DNA from: Macropodus opercularis
Taxonomy: Eukaryota > Chordata > Actinopteri > Anabantiformes > Osphronemidae
Length of the DNA stretch: 64,000 nt
Assembly: GCA_030770545.1 (NCBI GenBank)
Contig: CM061098.1
Span: 9,617,501-9,681,500 of the forward strand
Direction of reading: 5' to 3'
Shown here: piece after piece, positions 1 through 10,774 of the stretch
Numbering within the stretch: position 1 is the stretch's first letter
How the letters are laid out: each line of letters begins with the position of its first letter
The notes under the pieces: generated by a model
Told to the model about the DNA's origin: nothing
The model's input: only the letters and a program-made list of their open reading frames with translations
Database searches by the model: none
Translations under genes and position numbers: made by a program

Positions 1-511
1 TATATGAGCGGATGGAGTTAATCCCAGCGTCAGGATCACGGGCCGTGTGCAGGGGGAATCGCGTCCCTGGAGATGTTAGTTCGCTTATCTGAAATATTTG
101 TTTCTTTTCAGAAAAAGTGGGGAAGTGATCATTTACATCCGTGATTTCAATAATGACGTGATGCATTTCCAATGGGTTTTCAACGAGCATTTTTAGTTCC
201 ATTAAGCATGCACCATTTCCCTGACAAAGCTCCTCTCGGTCGATTTTTCTACGAACAAATAAAGCACCACTGTCAGGATTTACCTCGAAAAAATCGTCCT
301 TTGATCCAGATACAACACGCAACCCTCGATCGACAATAGACGTTTTGTCCAGACCAAGATCTCTGGCAACATTTCCAACAACAGTCCCTTCTTTCACCTC
401 CTCAGGAATAGAGTATCTCAATTCCGCCAAAGCCTGTTTTCCGTCAAAGGCTACTAAGGCAAAATACACGATAAGACTAAAGTAGTGTCTTGGTCGTCCT
501 TTCTTTTCCAT
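1..511 (-). CDS. Array-2 exon 8: gamma-type protocadherin variable exon, 5' part only (cut by window edge)
   Basis: The frame opens at the ATG at 511-509 and stays open to base 1 (170 codons), so the exon continues out of the window. It shows a signal peptide with a hydrophobic core around residues 11-22 and a likely cleavage site after KQALA. EC1 then begins ELRYSIPEEV. EC1 carries the disulphide loop CQGNGAC (CX5C), the calcium motif IDREEL and the linker DVNDH, and about 40 residues of EC2 follow. EC1 is most like those of array-2 exons 5 and 6, which have CQGSGAC and the same MEL that follows. A CSE-like element lies 168 bp upstream of the ATG. Expected role: homophilic neuronal adhesion protein. 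No defect is seen in the visible part. The assignment is by similarity to the complete neighbours. Confidence 0.93.
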   Translation of the reverse strand, partial: MEKKGRPRHYFSLIVYFALVAFDGKQALAELRYSIPEEVKEGTVVGNVARDLGLDKTSIVDRGLRVVSGSKDDFFEVNPDSGALFVRRKIDREELCQGNGACLMELKMLVENPLEMHHVIIEITDVNDHFPTFSEKKQIFQISELTSPGTRFPLHTARDPDAGINSIRSY

Positions 512-1296
512 CCTGATCGAAGAACATTGACAAACCAGCCTCTTGGACAAATCGTTAGTTTTTGTATTCCTTTACCAGAAGGTCTAAGCCGTGTCCAGTT
601 CAAACGTGAAATGTGAGGCACTAAACAAAAGCAGTGTTAGGGGAGGGTCGTTATCTTGTAGGATCTGGTTAATGTTATAGTGACACCAAGAGGACAACGT
701 TGTTTGGTAACGATGTGTTACAAAACTACTTAGAAATACATAAAAATACCCTCATGAAATATTCACACGAGGAAGTAACAATTTTTTACCTGTAGAAATA
801 TTTGTATTGATTCATCACCGTTTATTGCCATACGCTGTGTTTATTATAATTTTTTTAGCAATAGTAAAGGAGATGTTTTGCAGAGTTTTGGACAACGAAC
901 ACAGCTACTCACATAAGTGATGTTCTATTCCAAAGATCTTTGAAACTTAATTTTTAAGTTCTAGTGTAAGATAAACAGAACAATTAAAACAGTAATGTTA
1001 CCTACTGCCTACTTGTGTTCTCGCGATAGTAAAGAACCATAAATTATGAACATGGAAGTTCCCCAGTGACTTTTATGTTAAATGGATGAGGAAATATCAA
1101 CGATATTAGCTTAGGGAATAGCAAAAATCAATACACGGATTCATAGGTTACCAGAATAACAAGCTCACAAGTCTGGTTATGGATTGTACAACATTACTGT
1201 ATGTGGGAAAAAAGCCAAGATAAATGGTTGGAGCTGACAGAACTGAGAAGGAATTATTTTGGTTGGTAAACAAGGCAGTGGATTTTAAAACCTTAC
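512..1296. other. Spacer between array-2 exons 7 and 8
   Basis: This 785-bp AT-rich stretch holds the intron start after exon 7 and the promoter region of exon 8, including the CSE-like element at 679-693. I see no gene, repeat or relic exon in the rest. Confidence 0.7.
679..693 (-). promoter_or_regulatory. CSE/CTCF-like element of array-2 exon 8
   Basis: The sense strand reads CCTCTTGGTGTCACT, 168-182 bp upstream of the ATG. It matches 12 of 15 positions of the CTCF consensus CCASYAGRKGGCRSY. It recurs at the same relative place before the other array-2 exons. Clustered Pcdh promoters are known to carry a CTCF-bound conserved sequence element here. Binding is inferred. Confidence 0.6.
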
Positions 1297-3651
1297 CTCT
1301 ATAGATGTTCTCCTTCTGTCTGACGCCACCAGAGTATTAGCTTGGCTTCCTGGGACTATAGTAGATCCTATGCTCATCCTGGGTCCAACTAACATGTAGC
1401 GCTTGTCTCCAGATCTGTACTGGATGCTGTGACACAGTGTCCCGTCATAATTAGGCTCCTGTAGATATTTAGAAGTGTAGTCTGTGGATTTTGAGCACTG
1501 CATCGCAATGAGCACAATGATGCTGATGAGGAAAAGAGCTGAAACTGAGCCCAAAGTTATCATCAGGTAAAAAGTCACATTATTATCCTCATCATGTTTT
1601 GCGGAACTTTTGACGTCAGAAGCTGCAAAAGCCTCTTTGGGCTCCACGAGTTTAACGAGCACAGTAGCTGTTGCTGAGAGGGAGACGTTGCCATTGTCTT
1701 TGACCAGTATGAGCAGTTTATGCTCAGCCTCGTCTGTCTCTGTGAATGAGCGGAGTGTTCTGATCTGTCCTGTGTAGCGGTCCAAAGCAAAGAGACTGTG
1801 GTCAGTGACCTGCTGCAGTGAAAACAGTAACCAGCCGTTATATCCTATATCAGCGTCATAGGCTCTGACTTTAGTCACCAAGTGTCCCGCGTTCACATTG
1901 CGGGGAATCTCCTCCACACCTTCAGCAGAACCGTTGGAGTTGAGTGGATACAGGATGACTGGAGCGTTGTCGTTCTGATCCAGGATGAACACGTTCACTG
2001 TGACGTTGCTGCTCAGTGACGGAGTCCCAGAATCTGTGGCCACAACTTGGAACTGGAAAGTCTTCAGAGTCTCAAAGTCAAAGCTTTTTAGAGCCACAAT
2101 GTCTCCGTTTTCTGGGTTGATGTTGAGAAATGCCGTTACTTTACTCTCTTCGCCTCTATCTCTTAAAATCGTATATGATATGTGAGCATTATCTCCCTCA
2201 TCGCTGTCAGAGCCAATTATAGAAAATATAGACAATCCTGGAGCGTTATTCTCACGGACATAAAAATTATACTGGCTTAATAAAAACCGAGGGCTGTTGT
2301 CGTTTACATCGGATACAACCACTCTAAATGTTTTCTCAGACGTCAAGGCTGGTTCACCTGCATCTTTCGCCATCACCGTAACTTCATGAATAGATTCGTT
2401 TTCCCTGTCAAGCTGCGACTTCGTCACAACAGCGTACATGTTGTCTTGTATTGAAGGTGTTAGCGTGAAAGGGACGTTGCCTTTAACAAAGCTGATAACC
2501 TTTCCGTTCACCCCAGAGTCCAAATCTGTAATGCTAAGAAGTGCTACCGTAGTTCCTGGTCTGGAATCTTCAGAAACTGTGTTAGACAGCGACGTTATGT
2601 CTATTACCGGGGCATTGTCATTTATGTCTTTAATATTTACAGTCACGCTTTTGTCTGTCCTGAACGGAACACCACCGCTGTCAGACGCTTGGATGTCTAT
2701 CTCATAACTGTCATCCACCTCATAGTCTAATTGTCCTTTCACTACTATTTCACCTGTTCTTGAGTCAACATCAAACAGCTCACGCACCTGTTTATTGACA
2801 TTACCGAAGGAATAACTGACTTCTCCATTTGGTCCTTCGTCCATATCTGTGGCATTTATTCGCAGGACCGTTGTGCCAACCGGTGCATCTTCGTTTATTT
2901 CTACAGAATAGACATCTTTTGTAAATACTGGAGCGTTGTCATTCACGTCTAATACATCTATAAATATTTCCATAGTCCCTGATTTGGGAGGTTTACCACC
3001 ATCCAAGGCTGTGAGCAGGAGCTTGTGGCTGCTGGAATATTCCCTGTCTAATGGACTTTGCAATTGTAAAATAGGCACTTTACCATCTTTTCCGCGATCT
3101 TTCACTTCTAGTCGAAAATTATTGTTTCCACTCAGTTTATACTGTTGAACAGAATTCACCCCGCCGTCAGGGTCGACAGCAGCGTGTAGCTGAAACCTCG
3201 TTCCCGGTAAAGTAGACTCGGAAATCTCCAGCCTTTTGTTGTTCTCCGGGAAAGAGGGGGAATGGTCGTTGACATCTAGCACTTCCACTGCAACATAATG
3301 GATCTCCAGTGGGTTTTCTAGCACGGTCTTAAGGTTTATCAAACACACACTGGTTCTCTGGCATATTTCCTCTCGATCAATTTTACGATTTACATATAGT
3401 ATCCCGTCGTTTTCGTTGACATGGAAAAGGGGTTCGGCGGAGCTGGAAACAATGCGAAATGCCCTCGTTTTTAATATATTTGCATCAATTCCCAGATCCT
3501 TTGCTATGTTTCCAACAGCAGTTCCCTCTTTGATCTCTTCAGATATAGAATATCGTATTTGTCCCGATGAAATTCTGAAAATCACCATGAAAGCCAGCAC
3601 GAAAACGACACATTTCCTGCTTTGACGGGTGTCTTTTCCGTTTAGATCCAT
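1297..3651 (-). CDS. Array-2 exon 7: gamma-type protocadherin variable exon (785 codons)
   Basis: Complete variable exon. It starts at ATG 3651 and ends at donor ATAGAG|GTAAGG (phase 0); without splicing the frame stops at 1285. A signal peptide of about 30 residues ends FRISSGQ. EC1 has IPEEI/SEEI-type N-terminal residues, the loop CQRTSVC (CX5C) and IDREEI. The linkers DVNDH, DVNDN, DINDN, DVNDN and DQNDN separate EC1 to EC6. The membrane segment (FYLMITLGSV onward) is followed by about 66 cytoplasmic residues. From LKSFDFETLK to the end it copies the other array-2 exons, but with two private changes: PLNSNGS for PLSSNGS in EC6, and ANTLVASD for ANTLVLPD near the tail end, with SIE before the donor instead of the usual TEE or SEE. 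It must splice to gamma constant exons left of the window. Confidence 0.96.
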
Positions 3652-3866
3652 TGTCTGGTGCCAGTGAAAAAGTCCAACGAAGCCGATTTATAAACTAGTC
3701 ATGTCAGGTATCGTGTGCATGTGCATTGCGTTCGGTTTGTACAGACAACAAAAAATATGAACGACAATCATTCGAGGGACAAAGATCTGCCCTCAGAAAT
3801 GCATCAGAGACAATCCCACAGACCTACGTAAGCTCGACTCTGTGGTGAGTGCATATCTTGTTGTTT

Positions 3867-3881
3867 AGTGACACCATGCGA
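3867..3881 (-). promoter_or_regulatory. CSE-like element of array-2 exon 7
   Basis: The sense strand reads TCGCATGGTGTCACT, 216-230 bp before the ATG. The GGTGTCACT half is the same as in the other array-2 promoters. The 5' half fits the CTCF consensus poorly. Confidence 0.5.
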
Positions 3882-4136
3882 TTCCATCACAACATTGAAT
3901 CATCTCAGCCCATGGCGAGAATAAAAATGTTGTACCACACACTACTTAAGAGACAAATGACTGCTCCGATTCAAACTAAGATATTTCTATTTTATTTTAT
4001 GTCTTTGAAATATTCTCTCATTACCTTTGCTCAACCTATATAGCAGAGACAGATGTGTTGATAAAAGCCGAAAAAAATAAAATAATTATTGCTCGTGCTT
4101 TGATCAAAACTGCAAATTCATCAAACAAATTCACTT

Positions 4137-4334
4137 TACACAAATGTATCTATCCTGTTACTGCGCCTACTTAAGTGCTCATATATCCAACATGTCAAAA
4201 TTTACAAGATCACTTAATGAAGAGTGTCACTACTAGTTTGAAAAGACTTGAAAATGTGTGAAAAGGCCACGATCGTGTGTAAAAATGTTGCGATTACATT
4301 CCAGAGAAAACTTGGATTATTAGACGTTTCCTAC
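4137..4334. repeat. Intronic block duplicated at 16772-16949
   Basis: The block begins ACACAAATGTATCTA and ends at the GTAGGA donor of array-2 exon 6. The same order of words (TGTTACTGCG, CATATCCAACATGTC, TTTACAAGATCACTTAAT, GATTATTAGACGTTTCC) is found downstream of array-2 exon 2, with small indels. This shows that duplication or gene conversion ran past the exon into the intron. Confidence 0.85.
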
Positions 4335-6737
4335 CTCCTCAGTTGTTCTCCTCCTGTCAGGAAGTACCAGAGTATTAGCTTGGCTTCCTGGGACTATAGT
4401 AGATCCTATGCTCATCCTGGGTCCAACTAACATGTAGCGCTTGTCTCCAGATCTGTACTGGATGCTGTGACACAGTGTCCCGTCATAATTAGGCTCCTGT
4501 AGATATTTAGAAGTGTAGTCTGTGGATTTTGAGCACTGCATCGCAATGAGCACAATGATACTGATGAGGAAAAGAGCTGAAACTGAGCCCAAAGTTATCA
4601 TCAGGTAAAAAGTCACATTATTATCCTCATCGTGTTTTGCTGAACTTTTGACGTCAGAAGCTGCAAAAGCCTCTTTGGGCTCCACGAGTTTAACGAGCAC
4701 AGTAGCTGTTGCTGAGAGGGAGACGTTGCCATTGTCTTTGACCAGTATGAGCAGTTTATGCTCAGCCTCGTCTGTCTCTGTGAATGAGCGGAGTGTTCTG
4801 ATCTGTCCTGTGTAGCGGTCCAAAGCAAAGAGACTGTGGTCAGTGACCTGCTGCAGTGAAAACAGTAACCAGCCGTTATATCCTATATCAGCGTCATAGG
4901 CTCTGACTTTAGTCACCAAGTGTCCTGCGTTCACATTGCGGGGAATCTCCTCCACACCTTCAGCAGAACCGTTGGAGCTGAGTGGATACAGGATGACTGG
5001 AGCGTTGTCGTTCTGATCCAGGATGAACACGTTCACTGTGACGTTGCTGCTCAGTGACGGAGTCCCAGAATCTGTGGCCACAACTTGGAACTGGAAAGTC
5101 TTCAGAGTCTCAAAGTCAAAACTTTTCAGGGCGGTTATCTGCCCGTTATTTGGGTTTATATTGAGAAAAGATAGGATATGATTTTGAGTCCCATCTTTAA
5201 CGATGTGGTAAGAAATGACAGCATTGTCGTTAATGTCTTTATCTGTTGCCCTAACGGAGAATATTGACTCTCCAGCAACATTATTTTCTGTCAGATAAAA
5301 CTGTAATGGGTTTTGGTTGAATTGTGGACTGTTGTCATTTACATCCGATATTTGAATATTAAGCGTCTTATAGGTGAGTAAAGGAGGTTCACCGCAGTCT
5401 GTAGCTTTTATTGTCATTTCATAATGTGACATCGCTTCTCGATCTAAAAATTCTTTGGTGACAACTGAATATACGTTTTCCTTATAGGAGGGCTTTAATT
5501 CAAATGGTACGTTTGAGATGATACTTGATATTATCTTTCCATTCACTCCAGAATCTTTATCTTTTACACTAATAAGTGAAATCACTGTTCCAGGCTTTAC
5601 ATCCTCTGACACAGTATTTGACAGTGATGTTACTTCAATTTCCGGTGAGTTGTCATTGACGTCTATGATTTTTATGACGACTCTGCACTCACCTGTAAGT
5701 GGAGGTGTTCCTTTATCGGATGCCTCAACATCTAGTTTATAAATGTCATTTTCCTCAAAGTCCACTTGTCCTTTGACTCTTATTTCCCCGGTTCTTTTGT
5801 CCAATTCAAAAATATCATATACTTTTTTCTTGAGAGTTTTTCCGAGGTTATATTCAATTTCTCCGTTGATGCCTTCATCGGGGTCTGTTGCATTTATGAG
5901 AAATATGGACGTGCCTGTTTTAACATTTTCATGTACTGATATTTGGTAAATATCTTGTGTAAAAACTGGACGATTATCATTATTATCAAGAACAGTAATG
6001 GAAACGTTTAGTGTGTCTGACCTTTGAGGTTTCCCTCCATCAAGTGCTGTAACCAGAAGCGTGTGTTTGAGCTTTTTTTCTCTGTCTAACGATTTCTTCA
6101 GCACTAAAAACGGTATTTTATCTTCGTCGCTTTGGCGGATATCTATTTCAAAATGTTCATTTAATGCTAAGGTGTATGTGCGAATGGAATTCATTCCAGC
6201 ATCGGGATCCCGAGCAGTGTGCAGTTGGAATCGTTTTCCTGGTAAGGTATGCTCTGCTATTTGAAACGTCTGCTCCTTCTCAGGAAAGGCAGGAGAATGA
6301 TCATTGACGTCAGTTATTTCCACAGTTATATAGTGCATTTCTAGCGGGTTTTCAACAAGAACATTAAGCTCCATTAAACATGCACCGCTGCCCTGGCAGA
6401 GCTCTTCTCTGTCGATATTCTTATGAACATAAAGGGCTCCATTGTCCTGGTTTACCTCAAAAAATGCGTCCTTAGCTCCAGACACCACACGGAAACGTCG
6501 ATCAGCCAAAGACGTGAGATCAAGCCCAAGATCCTTAGCAACATTTCCAACAACGGTTCCGACTTTAGCCTCTTCAGGGACAGAGTATCGTATCTGAGCA
6601 AAAGCCTGTTTTCCGATAAGCATCGAGAAAGCGAAGTAAAAACCAAACAAGCAGCAGTGCCTCGTCCGAGCTATACTGGTCCCCATCATTATCCAAGAAC
6701 GCATACACACTGAGAGGACTGGTAATGCTACAAACAT
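4335..6737 (-). CDS. Array-2 exon 6: gamma-type protocadherin variable exon (801 codons from the first Met)
   Basis: Donor ACTGAAGAG|GTAGGA (phase 0); unspliced, the frame stops at 4320. Several Met codons compete for the start: 6737, 6704 (MRSW) and 6689 (MGTS). The signal peptide (core CLFGFYFAFSML, end KQAFA) works from any of them. The 6704 or 6689 start would give a leader length nearer to that of the neighbours. EC1 begins QIRYSVPEEA and has CQGSGAC (CX5C). The EC2-EC5 sequence resembles exon 5 most closely (IRQSDEDKIP against IRQTEVDKIP), suggesting a fairly recent duplicate pair. The EC6, membrane and cytoplasmic parts are the common array-2 version, ending LPDRRRTTEE. Confidence 0.95.
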
Positions 6738-7467
6738 TCAATTACAAATGCAAGATATGGCATATTTGTAACACGTAAAGCGTTTATGAGCTACTGTGCT
6801 TGAGTCAAATGCCTTGTCTCCGTTTAGTAGGAAACAAAAGCCTAACAAGGGGAGGGACAACACCATCCACATCATTCCGATTTAATAGTGACACCCAGAG
6901 GCAAATATCAAACGGTACAGATGATAACAGGAACTATTCTCTTTAAAAGACATCCCCGAAATAAAACAATCTCATAATGTAGTACAATTCCACAGTAAGT
7001 CTTTTTTTTTATTTGTTTTGTGGTTTCACTTGTCTTACCACAAGAAAAATGCCATAAATACAGGACTTTGGACAGCGAAATGTGTAATGACACAAATTAA
7101 ATGTCTGTCAGGTAGGAAAAAACAAACCCACATACAAGATAAAAAAAACTTCATAGTTTACTGATAAGGAAATGTAGTAGAGAAACATATACTGTAAACT
7201 ACAACCTAATAAGAAACAGGTAAGATGGAAAACGAATGACCCAAAAACAGGGCAAATCCACTGGACAGCTAGTGGCTGAAAGTCACAGGGAAACTCAAAA
7301 GAGTTAAAGTAGATTAATACTGTTCCTTTGTTCTCATAACGAGCCCACTCTTTACAGGTGTGAATTGAAGCTACCTGGATAAGTGGTGAAACGTTTCTAC
7401 GTAAAAGAAGACGTCCAGTTGCCATGATTAGACTTTCAGACAAAACAGGACAACTTTTAAGCCTTAC
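6738..7467. other. Spacer between array-2 exons 5 and 6
   Basis: Holds the CSE-like element of exon 6 at 6887-6901 and the first part of the exon-5 intron. The exon-5 reading frame happens to stay open through that intron to 7108 (see findings). No other feature is seen. Confidence 0.7.
6887..6901 (-). promoter_or_regulatory. CSE/CTCF-like element of array-2 exon 6
   Basis: Sense CCTCTGGGTGTCACT, 150 bp before the ATG at 6737 and 183 bp before the one at 6704. The word is identical to that of exon 5. It fits CCASYAGRKGGCRSY at 12 of 15 positions. Confidence 0.6.
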
Positions 7468-9849
7468 CTCTTGAGATGCATGTCTTCTGTCAGGAAGCAC
7501 CAGAGTATTAGCTTGGCTTCCTGGGACTATAGTAGATCCTATGCTCATCCTGGGTCCAACTAACATGTAGCGCTTGTCTCCAGATCTGTACTGGATGCTG
7601 TGACACAGTGTCCCGTCATAATTAGGCTCCTGTAGATATTTAGAAGTGTAGTCTGTGGATTTTGAGCACTGCATCGCAATGAGCACAATGATGCTGATGA
7701 GGAAAAGAGCTGAAACTGAGCCCAAAGTTATCATCAGGTAAAAAGTCACATTATTATCCTCATCATGTTTTGCGGAACTTTTGACGTCAGAAGCTGCAAA
7801 AGCCTCTTTGGGCTCCACGAGTTTAACGAGCACAGTAGCTGTTGCTGAGAGGGAGACGTTGCCATTGTCTTTGACCAGTATGAGCAGTTTATGCTCAGCC
7901 TCGTCTGTCTCTGTGAATGAGCGGAGTGTTCTGATCTGTCCTGTGTAGCGGTCCAAAGCAAAGAGACTGTGGTCAGTGACCTGCTGCAGTGAAAACAGTA
8001 ACCAGCCGTTATATCCTATATCAGCGTCATAGGCTCTGACTTTAGTCACCAAGTGTCCTGCGTTCACATTGCGGGGAATCTCCTCCACACCTTCAGCAGA
8101 ACCGTTGGAGCTGAGTGGATACAGGATGACTGGAGCGTTGTCGTTCTGATCCAGGATGAACACGTTCACTGTGACGTTGCTGCTCAGTGACGGAGTCCCA
8201 GAATCTGTGGCCACAACTTGGAACTGGAAAGTCTTCAGAGTCTCAAAGTCAAAGCTTTTTAACGCGGTTATTTTTCCGTTCTCTGAATTGATATTAAGAA
8301 ACGACATTATGTCATTTTGATTTCCTTCTCTAATTATATGGTAAGAAATAGCAGCGTTGTTATTCAAGTCAGTGTCCGTGGCGCTCACAGAAAATATTGT
8401 CCCTCCAGCAACATTATTTTCCAAAATATAAAACTCTAAAGTCGTTTGTTCAAAATGTGGCTTGTTGTCATTTACATCCGACACCTGAATAGTCAGAGTT
8501 TTAAGAGTAAATAACGGAGGTTCACCACAATCAGTAGCTTTTATCGTTATTTCATAATGTGACACTTGCTCTCGATCCAAATATCCCTTAGTAACTACTG
8601 AATACGTGTTCTCTTTATAAGATGGCTTTAATTCAAACGGTACGTCATTTATTATGTGTGAAATAATTTTTCCATTCACACCAGAGTCTTTGTCCATCAC
8701 ACTAACCAGTGAAACAACAGTGCCAGGCTTCGAGTCCTCCGGGACTGTATTGGACAGTGACGTTACTTCTATTTCTGGAGGATTATCATTGACGTCTTTT
8801 ATTTTGATGATGACTCTACACTCACCCGTTAATGGAGGTGTTCCTTTATCTGACGCCTCAACGTCCAGTTCATACACATCATTTTCCTCAAAGTCCAATG
8901 CTCCTTTAACTTTTATCTCCCCCGTTAGTTTGTCTAATTCAAATATATCATAGACTTTTCGCCTCAGTGTTTTTCCAAGACTGTATTCAATTTGTCCATT
9001 CGTACCTTCATCAGAGTCAGTTGCATTCATTCGAAATATTAAACTGCCTATTGGAACATTTTCTTGTATTGAAATTTGGTAAATTTCTTGACTAAATATC
9101 GGACGATTGTCATTACTATCAAGAACAATGATGGAAACATTCAGAGTGTCTGACCTTTGAGGTTTACCTCCGTCAACTGCTGTCACCAGTAGCATGTGTT
9201 TGCTCTTTTGTTCCCTATCTAACGACTTCTTCAGCACTAAAAATGGTATTTTGTCCACTTCAGTCTGACGGATGTTTACTTCAAAATGATCATTTGACGT
9301 TATAGTGTACGTACGAATGGAATTCACTCCAGCATCTGGATCGCGAGCAGTGTGCAGCTGAAATCGTTTTCCTGGCAAAGTGTGCTCTGCTATCTCAAAC
9401 ATCTGCTCTTTTTCTGGAAAACTAGGAGAGTGGTCGTTCACATCGGTGATTTCTACAACCACATAGTGGATTTCTAGCGGGTTTTCAACAAGGATTTTTA
9501 ACTCCATGAGACACGCGCCGCTGCCCTGACAGAGCTCCTCTCGGTCTATGCGACCATTGACGAACAATGCACCATTATGCTGGTTTACTCCAAATATAGA
9601 ATCCTTAGTTCCAGACACAACACGAAATCGCCGCTCAGTCAAGGAGGTGATGTCGAGTCCAAGATCCTTTGCTACATTTCCTACGGTCGTCCCCTCTTTA
9701 ACCTCCTCGGGAACAGAGTATCTTAGCTGAGCAAACGCCTGGTTTCCAAGAAGCAGCAGCAATAGAAGCAAACCAAAGCCGAACCAGGATCCGTCCTTCG
9801 TTCCAGTTTTCCTGTCGATCTCCATCCTTCTCCACCGATACATATTCAC
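7468..9849 (-). CDS. Array-2 exon 5: gamma-type protocadherin variable exon (794 codons)
   Basis: The ATG is at 9849, with in-frame alternatives at 9843 and 9825. The leader has a run of eight Leu and ends GNQAFA, followed by QLRYSVPEEV. EC1 has CQGSGAC (CX5C) and IDREEL; the DVNDH linker leads to EC2 with IRQTEVDKIP. The donor is TCTCAAGAG|GTAAGG (phase 0), and the tail before it reads LPDRRHASQE, a private variant. The frame remains open for 119 more codons past the donor, to the stop at 7108. I take these to be intron, because every neighbour splices at the same place. Otherwise intact and standard. Confidence 0.95.
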
Positions 9850-10774
9850 ATAGACGCCTATATACGCGGAAATCTGTTACTTGCTCGATGCAAAATGTCC
9901 CATAATTATTGAACTGAACCCGTTCATGCGCCGAGATGCTTATTTTATGCGATCTGCACAGGAAACAAAAGCTTTACAAGGGGAGGAACAAATTCGTCAA
10001 CGGTTTCTAGATGTAGTAGTGACACCCAGAGGACAATACGAGATACACTTGCCAACGTTTGCTGCACTTGCATTTAAAATAAAGAAGTGGAAAACGAAAA
10101 TTCGTTATTTTCATCATTTTGTTCACTACATTCCCCGCCTGTGTTTGTCTTTCTCCTTTTTGCTGCTTCCTTCCCTTCCTCTAATACGTTGAGCACACAA
10201 CAAGCACTTCTACTGCACTTCTGATGGCGAATTATAAAACAGTTGTATTTTGAATAGGCTTATTTCACGCTGGATTATATTTTCACTTGCAAATGATGTT
10301 TAAAACTACAACAACAACGGGCAGTGACCATGCTTCTTTTTCACAACAAAATACTTCATGTCAATAACCAATATGAAGTGTTCAACCTTAAGGGAGGTGT
10401 TTGGCCGTTTTCTATTTGTGAGCTACGGAGACAAGAAACACTGACCAGTAAACAAAGATCCTTACAACCCTCGGTTTAGCTTGAAAAAATATTCCAAGGA
10501 CTCAATTTAGACGACCACAGTCACCATCCGCATGCATGTCGGTAAGGAGCAAATTATACTGTAAAGCTCCTTTACCCAGAGTAGTTCACTTGTTACCTGA
10601 AACTGTGAATATAAGATGCTTATAACAGACTTTTAGTGCCACGTACATCATGACAAACCAACATTAAGTGCTGATAATACAAAAAAGCTAAATTTGTAGA
10701 TATAACATTTGCTGATAAAAATAAATTTATGTAAATATGTATATAATATTAATCTACTGTCAAAATAGTCTTAC
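9850..10774. other. Spacer between array-2 exons 4 and 5
   Basis: This 925-bp stretch holds the exon-5 promoter element and the exon-4 intron start. An open frame on the plus strand at 9881-10192 has no recognisable protein features. I see no repeat. Confidence 0.65.
10018..10032 (-). promoter_or_regulatory. CSE/CTCF-like element of array-2 exon 5
   Basis: Sense CCTCTGGGTGTCACT, 169-183 bp upstream of the ATG at 9849. The word is the same as before exon 6. Confidence 0.6.

Larger units (their letters stand above)
3652..4334. other. Spacer between array-2 exons 6 and 7
   Basis: The 683 bp contain the exon-7 promoter element and, at about 4137-4334, a block of roughly 200 bp that is nearly the same as 16772-16949 downstream of array-2 exon 2. 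Nothing else is recognised. Confidence 0.7.

Noticed and set aside
1575..1790. Minus-strand 71-codon open frame repeated in every array-2 exon (MLWTATQDRSEH...)
   Set aside because: It is the same sequence read in another frame of the homogenised EC6 tract, so it recurs with each copy. No independent coding sign.
7108..9849. A 913-residue protein reading through the donor of array-2 exon 5
   Set aside because: All paralogues splice at the same donor. The extra residues have no similarity to the gamma constant region.
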